Assembly: GCA_035943635.1 (NCBI GenBank)
Contig: DASZBX010000061.1
Span: 106,420-170,419, forward strand
Direction of reading: 5' to 3'
Source: DASZBX01 sp035943635
GTDB lineage: Bacteria > Actinomycetota > Actinomycetes > Streptomycetales > Catenulisporaceae
DNA length: 64,000 nucleotides
The first letter of the stretch is position 1; every line of letters begins with the position of its first letter. The translations under genes were made by a program, and so were the position numbers. Below, one piece after another: positions 33,115 through 41,785 of this stretch. The notes beneath the pieces were generated by a model, which was given only the letters and a program-made list of their open reading frames with translations, did not search any database and was not told the DNA's origin.

Positions 33115-34751
33115 CCAGGCGTCCGGCCCCGGCCGACCTGCGCCTGCTGCCGCCCGCCCTGGCCGCCTGGCTGGCGTCCTGGTTCGGCCTGACCCTGCCG
33201 CCGCTGTTCTCGGTCGCCGCGGCCGCGGTGTTCCTGCTGCTCGGCGCGTTCGGGCTGCTGCGGTGCCGGCGCCGGGTGCTCAGCCACCCGCTGGACCTGC
33301 CGCCGAGCGCCGTGTCGGTCTACACCGCACTGCTGGTCGGGGCCGGTTTCGCCGCCTCGGGGGCGTTGCACCTGCTGGCGGTCCAGGCCGGGCCGGTGCC
33401 GCAGCTCGCGCATCAGTCGGCCATGGTCGGCGCGGTGCTGACGGTGACCGGCGACCCGCGCCGCATCGTCCTCAACCGCCCGGGCGCGATCGGCTCCGCA
33501 TCGCCCCGCCCGGGGAGCGCCGCGCGCCCGGCCTGGTCCCGCAACGACCAGGACCTCCTGCTCATCCCGGCCCGGATGAACGAGGTCAGCGCTTCCGGCG
33601 CCACCTATGCGGTGCGTTCCGTGGTGACCATGTTCGTCTACGTCGGCAAGAGCCCCTCGCCGACCGACCGGCGCTGGCTGGACCTGCTCCCGTCCACCGC
33701 GATCTCGGTCCGCGGCCGGCTGGCCGAGGCGCTGCCCGGCACCGGCGAGTCCGCGGTGCTCAAGGCGGCCAAGGGAGCTCCGATCGTGGTCGGCCGTCCC
33801 TCCGTGCTGCAGAGCGCCGCCGGGCGGCTGCGGGCGGATCTGCGGGCCGCCGTGGCGGGTCTGCCCGCCGAGCCGGCCGGCCTGCTGCCGGCCCTCGCCG
33901 TGGGCGACACCAGCCGGGAGCCGCCGGAGCTGGCCGACGCGTTCAAGGCCACCGGCCTGACCTACCTGACCGTGGTCAGCGGAGAGAACCTGGTTTTCTG
34001 CTCGATCGCCCTGCTCCCGCTGGTCCGCTGGGCCGGGGTCCGCGGCCGGGCGGTCCCGCTGGCCGGCGCGGTGCTCGCGCTCGGGTTCACCGCCGTGGCC
34101 AGACCCGGCCCGCCGATGGTCCGGGCCACGGTGATGGCCCTGTTCGCGGCGACCGCGAGCATCACCGGCCGCCGGTTCCGGGCCCTGCCGGTCATGGCCG
34201 CCGCAGTCCTGGTGCTGCTCTGGTACGACCCGTGGCTGGCCCACGAGTACGGGTTCGTCCTGTCGGTCGCCGCGACCGCGGGCCTGCTGATCCTGTCCCC
34301 GGGCTGGCACGGGCGGCTGGCCGACCGCGGCGTGCCGGACTGGGCGGCCGTCGCGATCTCGGCCACGGCGGCGGCCGAGGTCTTCTGCGAGCCGCTGTTG
34401 GTGACCTTCACCGGCCAGCTGCCGCTGCTGGCCGTCGTGTGCAACGTCGCGGCGGTCCCGGCCGCTCCGGTGGCCACCGTGCTGGGCGTCGCCGCGATGC
34501 TCGGCGCCGCGGTCTGGCTGCCGCTCGGGCACGTGATCGCCTGGCTCGGCCAGTGGCCGGTCCGGTGGATCTGCCTGGTCGCCGAGACCGGGTCCGCAGT
34601 GCCCGGAGCTGTGCTGCCCTGGCCGCGCGGAGCGCTCGGCGGCTTATTACTGGTAGCAAACTATGTGCTTATCGCATATTTCGCCGGTGTAGATTTCCGC
34701 CAAACCGTGACCAAGGCCCGTCTAGACAAGCAAAAGGTGTCATCGGTATGA
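33111..34751 (+). CDS. comEC: ComEC/Rec2-like DNA translocation channel, membrane part only
   Basis: A 546-residue membrane protein with many helices and the Competence domain (LPALAVGDTSREPPELADAF, then HLTVVSGEN-like LTYLTVVSGEN). It lacks the C-terminal metallo-beta-lactamase domain of full ComEC, which lies in the next, overlapping gene. Two adjacent TTA codons (34644-34649) occur near the end, within an AT-richer stretch, making translation potentially dependent on the bldA-type tRNA-Leu. GTG start overlaps comEA. Confidence 0.9.
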   Translation: MTRRPAPADLRLLPPALAAWLASWFGLTLPPLFSVAAAAVFLLLGAFGLLRCRRRVLSHPLDLPPSAVSVYTALLVGAGFAASGALHLLAVQAGPVPQLAHQSAMVGAVLTVTGDPRRIVLNRPGAIGSASPRPGSAARPAWSRNDQDLLLIPARMNEVSASGATYAVRSVVTMFVYVGKSPSPTDRRWLDLLPSTAISVRGRLAEALPGTGESAVLKAAKGAPIVVGRPSVLQSAAGRLRADLRAAVAGLPAEPAGLLPALAVGDTSREPPELADAFKATGLTYLTVVSGENLVFCSIALLPLVRWAGVRGRAVPLAGAVLALGFTAVARPGPPMVRATVMALFAATASITGRRFRALPVMAAAVLVLLWYDPWLAHEYGFVLSVAATAGLLILSPGWHGRLADRGVPDWAAVAISATAAAEVFCEPLLVTFTGQLPLLAVVCNVAAVPAAPVATVLGVAAMLGAAVWLPLGHVIAWLGQWPVRWICLVAETGSAVPGAVLPWPRGALGGLLLVANYVLIAYFAGVDFRQTVTKARLDKQKVSSV

Positions 34752-35956
34752 CTGGTGATCGCACCATGGGGAGGGCCGGGCGTTCGAAGGTTGGAGGGGA
34801 TTCTTCGACCAAGCTCGGGCGACAGGGCGGCGCTCCCAGGCGCAGGAAAGCCCTCGGTGTCGGGCTGGCCGTCCTGGCCTGCTCGGCCGTCGGTGCCGCG
34901 CTCCTGGTCCACCGGAGCGCGGCGCCGGACCGGCCGCCGGCCGGCTGGGCGCTGGCGGTCTGCGACGTGGGCCAGGGCGACGGCATGCTGCTGGCCGCCG
35001 GACCGCACGCGGCGATCGTCGTCGACACCGGTCCCGAGCCGGCCGCCGAGGACCGCTGCCTCAAACGCTTCCAGATCACCACGGTCCCGCTCCTGGTGCT
35101 CACCCACTTCCACGCGGACCACATCGGCGGCCTGAGCGCCGTCCTGGCCGACACCCGGGTCCAGGAGATCGAGACCACCACGGTCGACATCCCGCCCGCC
35201 GGAGCCGCCGACGTGCGCCGGCAGGCCTCGGCCGCGGGCGTGCCGGTGCACCGGGTCACCGCCCACGAGCGCCGCAGTTTCGGAGCCGTGAGCTGGCAGG
35301 TGCTCTGGCCCGACCCGGCCTTCCCGCTGGGCCCGGACGGGAGCGCGCCGGAAGACCACATGCCGGGCATGGACATGGGCGGCGGCAGCGGGGACGGCGA
35401 GTCTCCCGGCCCGAACAACACCTCGATCGTCATGGCCGTCACCATCCGCGCACCCGGTCCGCCCACTGATCCCGGTCCGCCGCCGACCGGCACCGCGACC
35501 CCGGGCCCGACGGCGCTGCACCTGCTGCTCACCGGAGACATCGAGCAACCGGTCCAGGCCGACCTGCTCGCCGTCGACCGCGCCCTCCTGCGCGCGGACG
35601 TCCTGAAGGTCCCGCACCACGGCAGCGCGAACCAGGACCCGGATTTCGTCCGGGCGGTCGACCCCACGGCCTCGATCATCTCCGTGGGCGCCGGAAACCC
35701 CTACGGACACCCGGTCGCCCGCACGCTCCGCCTGATGGGCTCCACCGGCGCGCGCCTGTACCGCACCGACCTGGACGGCACGGTCACGGTCGCCCTGCCC
35801 GCCCCCGGCGCCGCCGGCTACCTGGTCGGCGCCGAGCACGGAGACGGCCGGCCGCCGGGCTCCGGCCCGGGCCCGGGCGCCTCCGACCAGGCGACCCCGT
35901 CGCGCCGCTCCGCCCACCACCGCGCGAAGGGCCACTCCCGTCAGTACTCCCGGTAG
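34748..35956 (+). CDS. Membrane-anchored metallo-beta-lactamase protein (detached ComEC C-terminal domain)
   Basis: A 402-residue protein. A basic N-terminus and a single helix (LGVGLAVLACSAVGAALL) are followed by a metallo-beta-lactamase fold beginning CDVGQGDGMLLAAG, with the zinc motif THFHADHIGG, LLTGDIEQ and the ComEC-type string KVPHHGSANQD, ending with VGAGNPYGHPVARTL. These are the motifs of the ComEC extracellular nuclease-like domain. The ATG overlaps the comEC stop (ATGA), so both parts are probably made together. The single helix would place the domain outside, as in the fused protein. Confidence 0.88.
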   Translation: MTGDRTMGRAGRSKVGGDSSTKLGRQGGAPRRRKALGVGLAVLACSAVGAALLVHRSAAPDRPPAGWALAVCDVGQGDGMLLAAGPHAAIVVDTGPEPAAEDRCLKRFQITTVPLLVLTHFHADHIGGLSAVLADTRVQEIETTTVDIPPAGAADVRRQASAAGVPVHRVTAHERRSFGAVSWQVLWPDPAFPLGPDGSAPEDHMPGMDMGGGSGDGESPGPNNTSIVMAVTIRAPGPPTDPGPPPTGTATPGPTALHLLLTGDIEQPVQADLLAVDRALLRADVLKVPHHGSANQDPDFVRAVDPTASIISVGAGNPYGHPVARTLRLMGSTGARLYRTDLDGTVTVALPAPGAAGYLVGAEHGDGRPPGSGPGPGASDQATPSRRSAHHRAKGHSRQYSR

Positions 35957-36024
35957 CTCCGGCGCCCACAATCACCTCCCCGCCATCAGCCCCCGGTCCG
36001 CCGGGAGCCGTAGGATCTGAAGCT

Positions 36025-38190
36025 ATGCAGCAGCTTCAGCCTCCCGCAGTCCAGCCCAAGCCGCACGAGCGCACCCACCACGGCGACACCGTGGACGATC
36101 CGTTCTTCTGGCTCGCGGACAAGGAGAACAAGGACGTCATCGCCTACCTGGAGGCGGAGAACGGGTACACCGAGGCGAAGACCGCCGGACAGGCCGGCCT
36201 CCGGGAGACGATCTTCCAGGAGATCAAGCGGCGGACCAAGGAGACCGACCTGTCCGTGCCGGTCCGCCAGGGCGCCTGGTGGTACTACTCCCGGACCGAG
36301 GAGGGCAGCCAGTACGCCATCCACTGCCGGGTCCCGGCGGCCGACGAGCTCCCGCCGGCGCTGCCCGAGGACGGCTCGGCCCTGCCCGGCGAGCAGGTCC
36401 TGCTCGACGGCAACGAGCTGGCCCGCGGGCACGAGTTCTTCGCGATGGGCACCTTCGAGCTCACCTCGGCCGGGGACCGGCTGGCCTACTCGGTCGACTT
36501 CGCCGGGGACGAGCGGTTCACCCTGCGGGTCCGGGACCTGGCCACCGGCACGGACACCGCGACCGAGATCCCCGGGGTCGCCTACGGTTCGGCCTGGTCC
36601 GCCGACGGCTCCGTACTGTTCTACCTCACCGTCGACGAGGCCTGGCGGCCGGACACCGTGCACCGGCACACCATCGGCACCCCGGTCACCGAGGACGTCG
36701 TGGTCTTCCACGAGCCGGACGAGCGGTTCTGGATCGACATCTCCAGCACCCGCAGCGAGCGTTACCTCGAGATCAGCTGCTCGTCCAAGCTGACCAGCGA
36801 GTCCTGGCTGCTGCGGGCGGACGACCCGACCGGCGGGTTCGCCGTGGTCGCCCCGCGCGAGCAGGGCGTGGAGTACGAGATCGACCACTGGGCCCACCCG
36901 GACGACCCGGAGCTGGACCTGCTGCTCGTGCTGCACAACCGGGACGGGCGCAAGAACTTCGAGCTGGCCACCGCCCCGATCGGGCGGACCACCGAGTGGA
37001 CCCCGCTGATCCCGCACAGCGCGCAGACCCGGCTGCTCGGCGTCGACGCCTACGCCTCGCACCTGGTGGTCGAGTACCGCCGGGACGGGCTGACCGGCCT
37101 GGCCGTGCACCCGGTCCGCGACGGCCGGCCGGCCGCCGAGGGCACCCCGATCACCTTCGACGAACCGGTCTACACGGTCTCCCCGGACGACAACCCGCGG
37201 TTCGAGGCCGAGCACGTCCGGCTCACCTTCACCTCGCTGGTCACCCCGGCCTCGGTCTTCGACTACGACGTTCCGGCCGGCGTGCTCACCCTGCTCAAGC
37301 AGAAGCCGGTGCTCGGCGGCTACGACCCGGCCGACTACGAGCAGCGCCGGGCCTGGGCCACCGCCCGGGACGGCGCCCGGATCCCGCTGTCCCTGGTCTA
37401 CCGGCGCGGCCTGCCCGCCGACGGCACCGCCCCGGCGCTGCTCTACGGCTACGGCTCCTACGAGATGTCGATGGACCCGTACTTCTCGGTGGCCCGCCTC
37501 TCCCTGCTCGACCGCGGCTTCGTCTTCGCCATCGCGCACGTGCGCGGCGGCGGCGAGCTCGGCCGGGACTGGTACGACGACGGCAAGATGCTGGCCAAGC
37601 GCAACACCTTCACCGACTTCACCGCCTGCGCCCGCGCGCTGACCCGGCCGGACCCGGACGGGCTGACCTGGACCGCGCCGGACCGGCTGGTGGCCCGGGG
37701 CGGGTCGGCCGGCGGCCTGCTGATGGGCGCGGCGGCCAATCTGGCCCCGGACGCGTTCGCCGGGATCCTGGCCGAGGTCCCGTTCGTGGACACGCTCACC
37801 ACCATCCTGGACCCCACGCTGCCGATGACGGTGATGGAGTGGGAGGAGTGGGGCAACCCGCTGGAGTCGGTCGAGGTGTACGAGTACATGAAGTCCTATA
37901 GCCCGTACGAGAACGTGCAGGCCGTGGACTATCCGGCGATCCTGGCGGTGACCAGCCTCAACGATACCCGGGTGTACTACCACGAGCCGGCCAAGTGGAT
38001 CGCCCGGCTGCGCCGGACCGCCACCGGCGGGCAGTTCCTGCTCAAGACCGAGCTGGAGGCCGGGCACGGCGGCCGGTCCGGCCGCTACGACGCCTGGCGC
38101 GAGGAGGCCTTCAACCTGGCCTGGGTGATCACCACCGCGACCGGCGGCCCGGCGGACGGCGCCGAGGCCGCGGACCCGGCCGGGACCTGA
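36025..38190 (+). CDS. ptrB: Oligopeptidase B (S9A serine peptidase)
   Basis: A 721-residue cytosolic peptidase. The N-terminal seven-bladed propeller starts with KPHERTHHGDTVDDPFFWL. The catalytic alpha/beta-hydrolase domain has Ser in ARGGSAGGLLMG, Asp in SLNDTRVYYHEPAKW and His in EAGHGGRSGRYD. It cuts short peptides after basic residues. A 68-base gap separates it from the MBL gene, and its stop overlaps holA (TGATG). Confidence 0.93.
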   Translation: MQQLQPPAVQPKPHERTHHGDTVDDPFFWLADKENKDVIAYLEAENGYTEAKTAGQAGLRETIFQEIKRRTKETDLSVPVRQGAWWYYSRTEEGSQYAIHCRVPAADELPPALPEDGSALPGEQVLLDGNELARGHEFFAMGTFELTSAGDRLAYSVDFAGDERFTLRVRDLATGTDTATEIPGVAYGSAWSADGSVLFYLTVDEAWRPDTVHRHTIGTPVTEDVVVFHEPDERFWIDISSTRSERYLEISCSSKLTSESWLLRADDPTGGFAVVAPREQGVEYEIDHWAHPDDPELDLLLVLHNRDGRKNFELATAPIGRTTEWTPLIPHSAQTRLLGVDAYASHLVVEYRRDGLTGLAVHPVRDGRPAAEGTPITFDEPVYTVSPDDNPRFEAEHVRLTFTSLVTPASVFDYDVPAGVLTLLKQKPVLGGYDPADYEQRRAWATARDGARIPLSLVYRRGLPADGTAPALLYGYGSYEMSMDPYFSVARLSLLDRGFVFAIAHVRGGGELGRDWYDDGKMLAKRNTFTDFTACARALTRPDPDGLTWTAPDRLVARGGSAGGLLMGAAANLAPDAFAGILAEVPFVDTLTTILDPTLPMTVMEWEEWGNPLESVEVYEYMKSYSPYENVQAVDYPAILAVTSLNDTRVYYHEPAKWIARLRRTATGGQFLLKTELEAGHGGRSGRYDAWREEAFNLAWVITTATGGPADGAEAADPAGT

Positions 38191-39149
38191 TGCCCGCCGC
38201 CTCCGCGCCCGCCGCAGTCCCGGCCCCGCTGACCCTGATCAGCGGGCCGCAGGAGTTCCTGGCCGACCGGGCGGTGGCCGGGATCGTGGCCGCCGCCCGG
38301 GCCGCGGACCCCTCGGTGGAGATCTGCGACCTGGCCCCGGACGCGTTCGTGCCGGGGGCCTTCGCCGAGCTGGTCTCCCCGTCCCTGTTCGGCTCGGCCA
38401 AGGTGGTCGTGCTGCGCGACGTGCAGGACCTGGAGGCGGCCGGGGCCGAGGCGGTCAAGAAGTACCTGGCCGACCCGGCCGAGGAGATCGTCCTGGTGCT
38501 CACCCACCCGGGCGGGGTCAAGGGCAAGGCCCTGCTGGACGCGGTGCGCAAGTTCCAGCCGGTCGAGATCGACTGCCCGAAACTGGCCAAGCCGGCCGAC
38601 CGGGCCGCGTTCGTGCGCAACGAGTTCCGGCAGGCCAAGCGCAAGATCACCGACGAGGCGGCCCAGCTGGTCGCCGACGCGGTCGGCTCGGACCTGCGCG
38701 AACTGGCCGCCGCGGCCGGCCAGCTGGTCTCGGACACCGAGGGCGTGGTGGACGAGGCCGTGGTCGGCCAGTACTACACCGGCCAGGCCGAGGCCTCCGG
38801 CTTCGCCATCGCCGACCTGGTGCTCGACGGCCGCACCGCCGAGGCCCTGGTCCAGCTGCGCTTCGCCCTGGACACCGGGGTCGCCCCGGTCCTGCTGGTC
38901 AGCGCGCTGGCCTCCGGGCTGCGCAACCTGGGCAAGGCCGCGGCGGCCGGGTCCGGCGGCCGGGCCGGGGACCTGGGCATGCCGCCCTGGATGCTGGAGA
39001 AGGCCCGCCGGCAGTCCCGCAACTGGAACCCGCAGCGGCTGACCCGGGCGGTGCTGGCCGTGGCCCGGGCCGACGCCGAGGTCAAGGGCGCCGCGGCCGA
39101 CCCGGCCTACGCGCTGGAGCGGTGCGTGGTGGAGATCGCCAAGCGCTGA
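38190..39149 (+). CDS. holA: DNA polymerase III delta subunit
   Basis: A 319-residue clamp-loader subunit. Typical features are PLTLISGPQEFLADRAV at the start, SPSLFGSAKVVVLRDVQDL, LVLTHPGGVKGKALLDAVRK, SDLRELAAAAGQLVSDTEG and a C-terminal domain with LGMPPWMLEKARRQSRNW. It opens the beta clamp. It is translationally coupled to ptrB and converges on rpsT across a terminator, as in other actinobacteria. Confidence 0.95.
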   Translation: MPAASAPAAVPAPLTLISGPQEFLADRAVAGIVAAARAADPSVEICDLAPDAFVPGAFAELVSPSLFGSAKVVVLRDVQDLEAAGAEAVKKYLADPAEEIVLVLTHPGGVKGKALLDAVRKFQPVEIDCPKLAKPADRAAFVRNEFRQAKRKITDEAAQLVADAVGSDLRELAAAAGQLVSDTEGVVDEAVVGQYYTGQAEASGFAIADLVLDGRTAEALVQLRFALDTGVAPVLLVSALASGLRNLGKAAAAGSGGRAGDLGMPPWMLEKARRQSRNWNPQRLTRAVLAVARADAEVKGAAADPAYALERCVVEIAKR

Positions 39150-39169
39150 CCGCCGGCGCCCCGCACAGC

Positions 39170-39216
39170 GTGAAGGCCGCGCCCGTCCGGATTCCCGGGA
39201 CGGTCGCGGCCTTCAC
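39170..39216. terminator. Bidirectional terminator between holA and rpsT
   Basis: GTGAAGGCCGCG (39170-39181) pairs perfectly over 12 bases with CGCGGCCTTCAC (39205-39216); an inner CCCGTCC/GGGACGG pairing extends it. It serves the convergent holA and rpsT transcripts. No long T-run is present on either side, as is usual for actinobacterial terminators. Confidence 0.8.
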
Positions 39217-39262
39217 GTTCATGTACCGGCAGATCGGCGCGAGCGCCGCCGTAACCCGCTGC

Positions 39263-39523
39263 TCAGAGCGAGTTGGCGGCCTTGGTCAGCGCGGACTTCT
39301 TGTTGGCGGCCTGGTTGGCGTGGATGACGCCCTTGGTCACGGCCTTGTCCAGCTTGCGGGACGCGACCCGGGCCAGCTCCTGCGCCTTCTCGGCCTCGCC
39401 GGCCACGACGGCCTCGCGGGCCTTGCGGATGGCGGTCTTCAGCTCCGACTTGACGGCCTTGTTCCGGGCCTGGGCCTTCTCGTTGGTCTTGATCCGCTTG
39501 ATCTGCGACTTGATGTTTGCCAC
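39263..39523 (-). CDS. rpsT: Ribosomal protein bS20
   Basis: An 86-residue basic protein beginning MANIKSQIKRIKTNEKAQ and ending ALTKAANSL, the standard length and sequence of bS20, which binds 16S rRNA early in small-subunit assembly. A GAGGTAG ribosome binding site lies about 14 bases upstream. It is transcribed divergently from lepA. Confidence 0.98.
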   Translation of the reverse strand: MANIKSQIKRIKTNEKAQARNKAVKSELKTAIRKAREAVVAGEAEKAQELARVASRKLDKAVTKGVIHANQAANKKSALTKAANSL

Positions 39524-39604
39524 GGAGAACTACCTCGTTCGTCTACAGGGTGGTGGTTACAGCGCGGACAGCCTCCCGGCCGCGCGGCGTCTTGGGGTAG
39601 CCAC

Positions 39605-39710
39605 CGTGCCCGTCCGCAAAGACCGGGCACGCGGGAGTCGGGCTCCCGCTCGGCAACGCCGCGCCGTCGCCACCCGGTGAAGGGCGCGACCCACGCAATC
39701 GACGATTCTA
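39605..39710 (-). promoter_or_regulatory. Candidate rpsT promoter and structured leader
   Basis: On the minus strand a TAGAAT box (39705-39710) stands about 180 bases before the rpsT start. Within the resulting leader CGTGCCCG (39605-39612) pairs with CGGGCACG (39624-39631). bS20 is autoregulated in other bacteria, so a structured leader would be sensible, but no family motif is recognised. The remainder of the 370-base rpsT-lepA gap holds the lepA promoter and nothing else recognised. Confidence 0.4.
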
Positions 39711-39895
39711 GCAGCAGCCGGGACGTCTCCGGCCACGCCGCATGCGCCGCCACAGGTGGTCCGCCGCCCGGCCGTCCGCTGGTCGCGGACCCCGGCGGCC
39801 AAGCTGCCGGTTGCGCCGGCGACCGCGTTTGTACTCGGACGCCGTGCGCGTGGGACGATGTGGGGGTTCCCAACCAGCCGAATGGACAGATTCGC

Positions 39896-41767
39896 GTGCC
39901 CTCGCTCCCCGCCGACATCCCGCAGCCGTCGAAGACGGACCAGGCCCTGATCCGGAACTTCTGCATCATCGCGCACATCGACCATGGCAAATCCACCCTG
40001 GCCGACCGGATGCTCCAGCTCACCGGGGTGGTCGACGAGCGGCAGATGCGGGCGCAGTACCTGGACCGGATGGATATCGAGCGCGAGCGCGGTATCACGA
40101 TCAAGTCCCAGGCGGTCCGGCTGCCCTGGAAGGTGTCCGGGGCCGGGCCCACGCACATCCTGAACATGATCGACACCCCCGGGCATGTGGACTTCACCTA
40201 CGAGGTCTCCCGCTCGCTGGCCGCCTGCGAGGGCGCGATCCTGCTCGTGGACGCGGCCCAGGGGATCGAGGCGCAGACCCTGGCCAACCTGTACATGGCC
40301 CTGGAGAACGACCTGACCATCATCCCGGTGCTCAACAAGATCGACCTGCCGGCCGCGCAGCCGGAGAAGTTCGCCGCCGAACTGGCCAAGCTGATCGGCT
40401 GCGAGCCGGAAGAGGTGCTCAGGGTCTCCGGCAAGACCGGGGCCGGCGTGCCCGAGCTGCTCGACCACGTGGTCAGGGTCCTGCCGGCCCCGGTCGGCCG
40501 GCCGGACGGCAAGGCCCGGGCGATGATCTTCGACTCGGTCTACGACTCCTACCGCGGCGTGATCACCTACGTCCGGGTGGTCGACGGGCAGCTGTCCAAG
40601 CGCGAGCGGATCCTGATGATGTCCACCGGCGCCACCCACGAGCTGCTGGAGATCGGCGTCATCTCGCCCGAGCCCCGGGTGGCCGAGGGCCTGGGCGCGG
40701 GCGAGGTGGGCTACATCATCACCGGCGTCAAGGACGTGCGCCAGTCCAAGGTCGGCGACACGATCACGGCCCAGAACAAGGGCGCCACCGAGGCCCTGGG
40801 CGGCTACAAGGAACCCCGGCCGATGGTCTTCTCCGGCCTGTACCCGATCGACGGCTCGGACTACCCGGACCTGCGCGACGCCCTGGACAAACTCCAGCTC
40901 AACGACGCCGCCCTGGTCTACGAGCCGGAGACCTCGGCCGCGCTCGGCTTCGGCTTCCGGGTCGGCTTCCTCGGCCTGCTGCACCTGGAGATCATCCGGG
41001 AGCGCCTGGAGCGCGAGTTCAACCTCGACCTGATCGCCACCGCGCCCAACGTGGTCTACCGGGTGATCATGGAGAACGGTTCCGAGCACATCGTGACCAA
41101 TCCGAGCGAGTACCCCTCGGACGGGAAGATCAACGAGGTCTACGAGCCGGTCATCCGGGCCACCGTGCTGGCCCCGTCCGAGTACATCGGCGCGATCATG
41201 GAACTGTGCCAGAACCGGCGCGGCGTGCTGCTCGGGATGGACTACCTGTCCGAGGACCGGGTCGAGCTGCGCTACACCCTGCCGCTGGGCGAGATCATCT
41301 TCGACTTCTTCGACGCGCTCAAGTCCAAGACCCGCGGCTACGCCTCGCTGGACTACGAGCCCACCGGCGAGCAGGCCGGCGAACTGGTCAAGGTCGACAT
41401 CCTGCTGCACGGCGAGAAGGTGGACGCCTTCTCCGCGATCGTGCACAAGGACAAGGCCTACAACTACGGCGTGCGGATGGCCGACCGGCTCAAGGACCTC
41501 ATCCCGCGCCAGCAGTTCGAGGTGCCGATCCAGGCCGCGATCGGCGCCCGGGTGATCGCCCGGGAGACCGTTCGGGCGATCCGCAAGGACGTGCTGGCCA
41601 AGTGCTACGGCGGCGACATCTCGCGGAAGCGTAAGCTGCTTGAGAAGCAGAAGGAAGGCAAGAAGCGGATGAAGATGGTCGGCCGGGTCGAGGTGCCCCA
41701 GGAGGCCTTCATCGCCGCGCTGTCCACCGACTCCGACGGACCGACGCCGGACGCCAAGAAGAAGTAG
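39896..41767 (+). CDS. lepA: Elongation factor 4 (LepA)
   Basis: A 623-residue translational GTPase with G1 IAHIDHGKSTL, G2 RERGITIKSQ, G3 DTPGHVDF and G4 LNKIDLP. The C-terminal domain unique to LepA (TRGYASLDYEPTGEQ and the basic end CYGGDISRKRKLLEKQKEGKKRM) is complete. The start was set at the GTG giving VPSLPADIPQPSKTDQALIRNF, which matches the usual actinobacterial N-terminus. It back-translocates or remodels stalled ribosomes. hemW follows after 18 bases. Confidence 0.96.
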   Translation: MPSLPADIPQPSKTDQALIRNFCIIAHIDHGKSTLADRMLQLTGVVDERQMRAQYLDRMDIERERGITIKSQAVRLPWKVSGAGPTHILNMIDTPGHVDFTYEVSRSLAACEGAILLVDAAQGIEAQTLANLYMALENDLTIIPVLNKIDLPAAQPEKFAAELAKLIGCEPEEVLRVSGKTGAGVPELLDHVVRVLPAPVGRPDGKARAMIFDSVYDSYRGVITYVRVVDGQLSKRERILMMSTGATHELLEIGVISPEPRVAEGLGAGEVGYIITGVKDVRQSKVGDTITAQNKGATEALGGYKEPRPMVFSGLYPIDGSDYPDLRDALDKLQLNDAALVYEPETSAALGFGFRVGFLGLLHLEIIRERLEREFNLDLIATAPNVVYRVIMENGSEHIVTNPSEYPSDGKINEVYEPVIRATVLAPSEYIGAIMELCQNRRGVLLGMDYLSEDRVELRYTLPLGEIIFDFFDALKSKTRGYASLDYEPTGEQAGELVKVDILLHGEKVDAFSAIVHKDKAYNYGVRMADRLKDLIPRQQFEVPIQAAIGARVIARETVRAIRKDVLAKCYGGDISRKRKLLEKQKEGKKRMKMVGRVEVPQEAFIAALSTDSDGPTPDAKKK

Positions 41768-41785
41768 CCGAAGAAGGACGCCACT

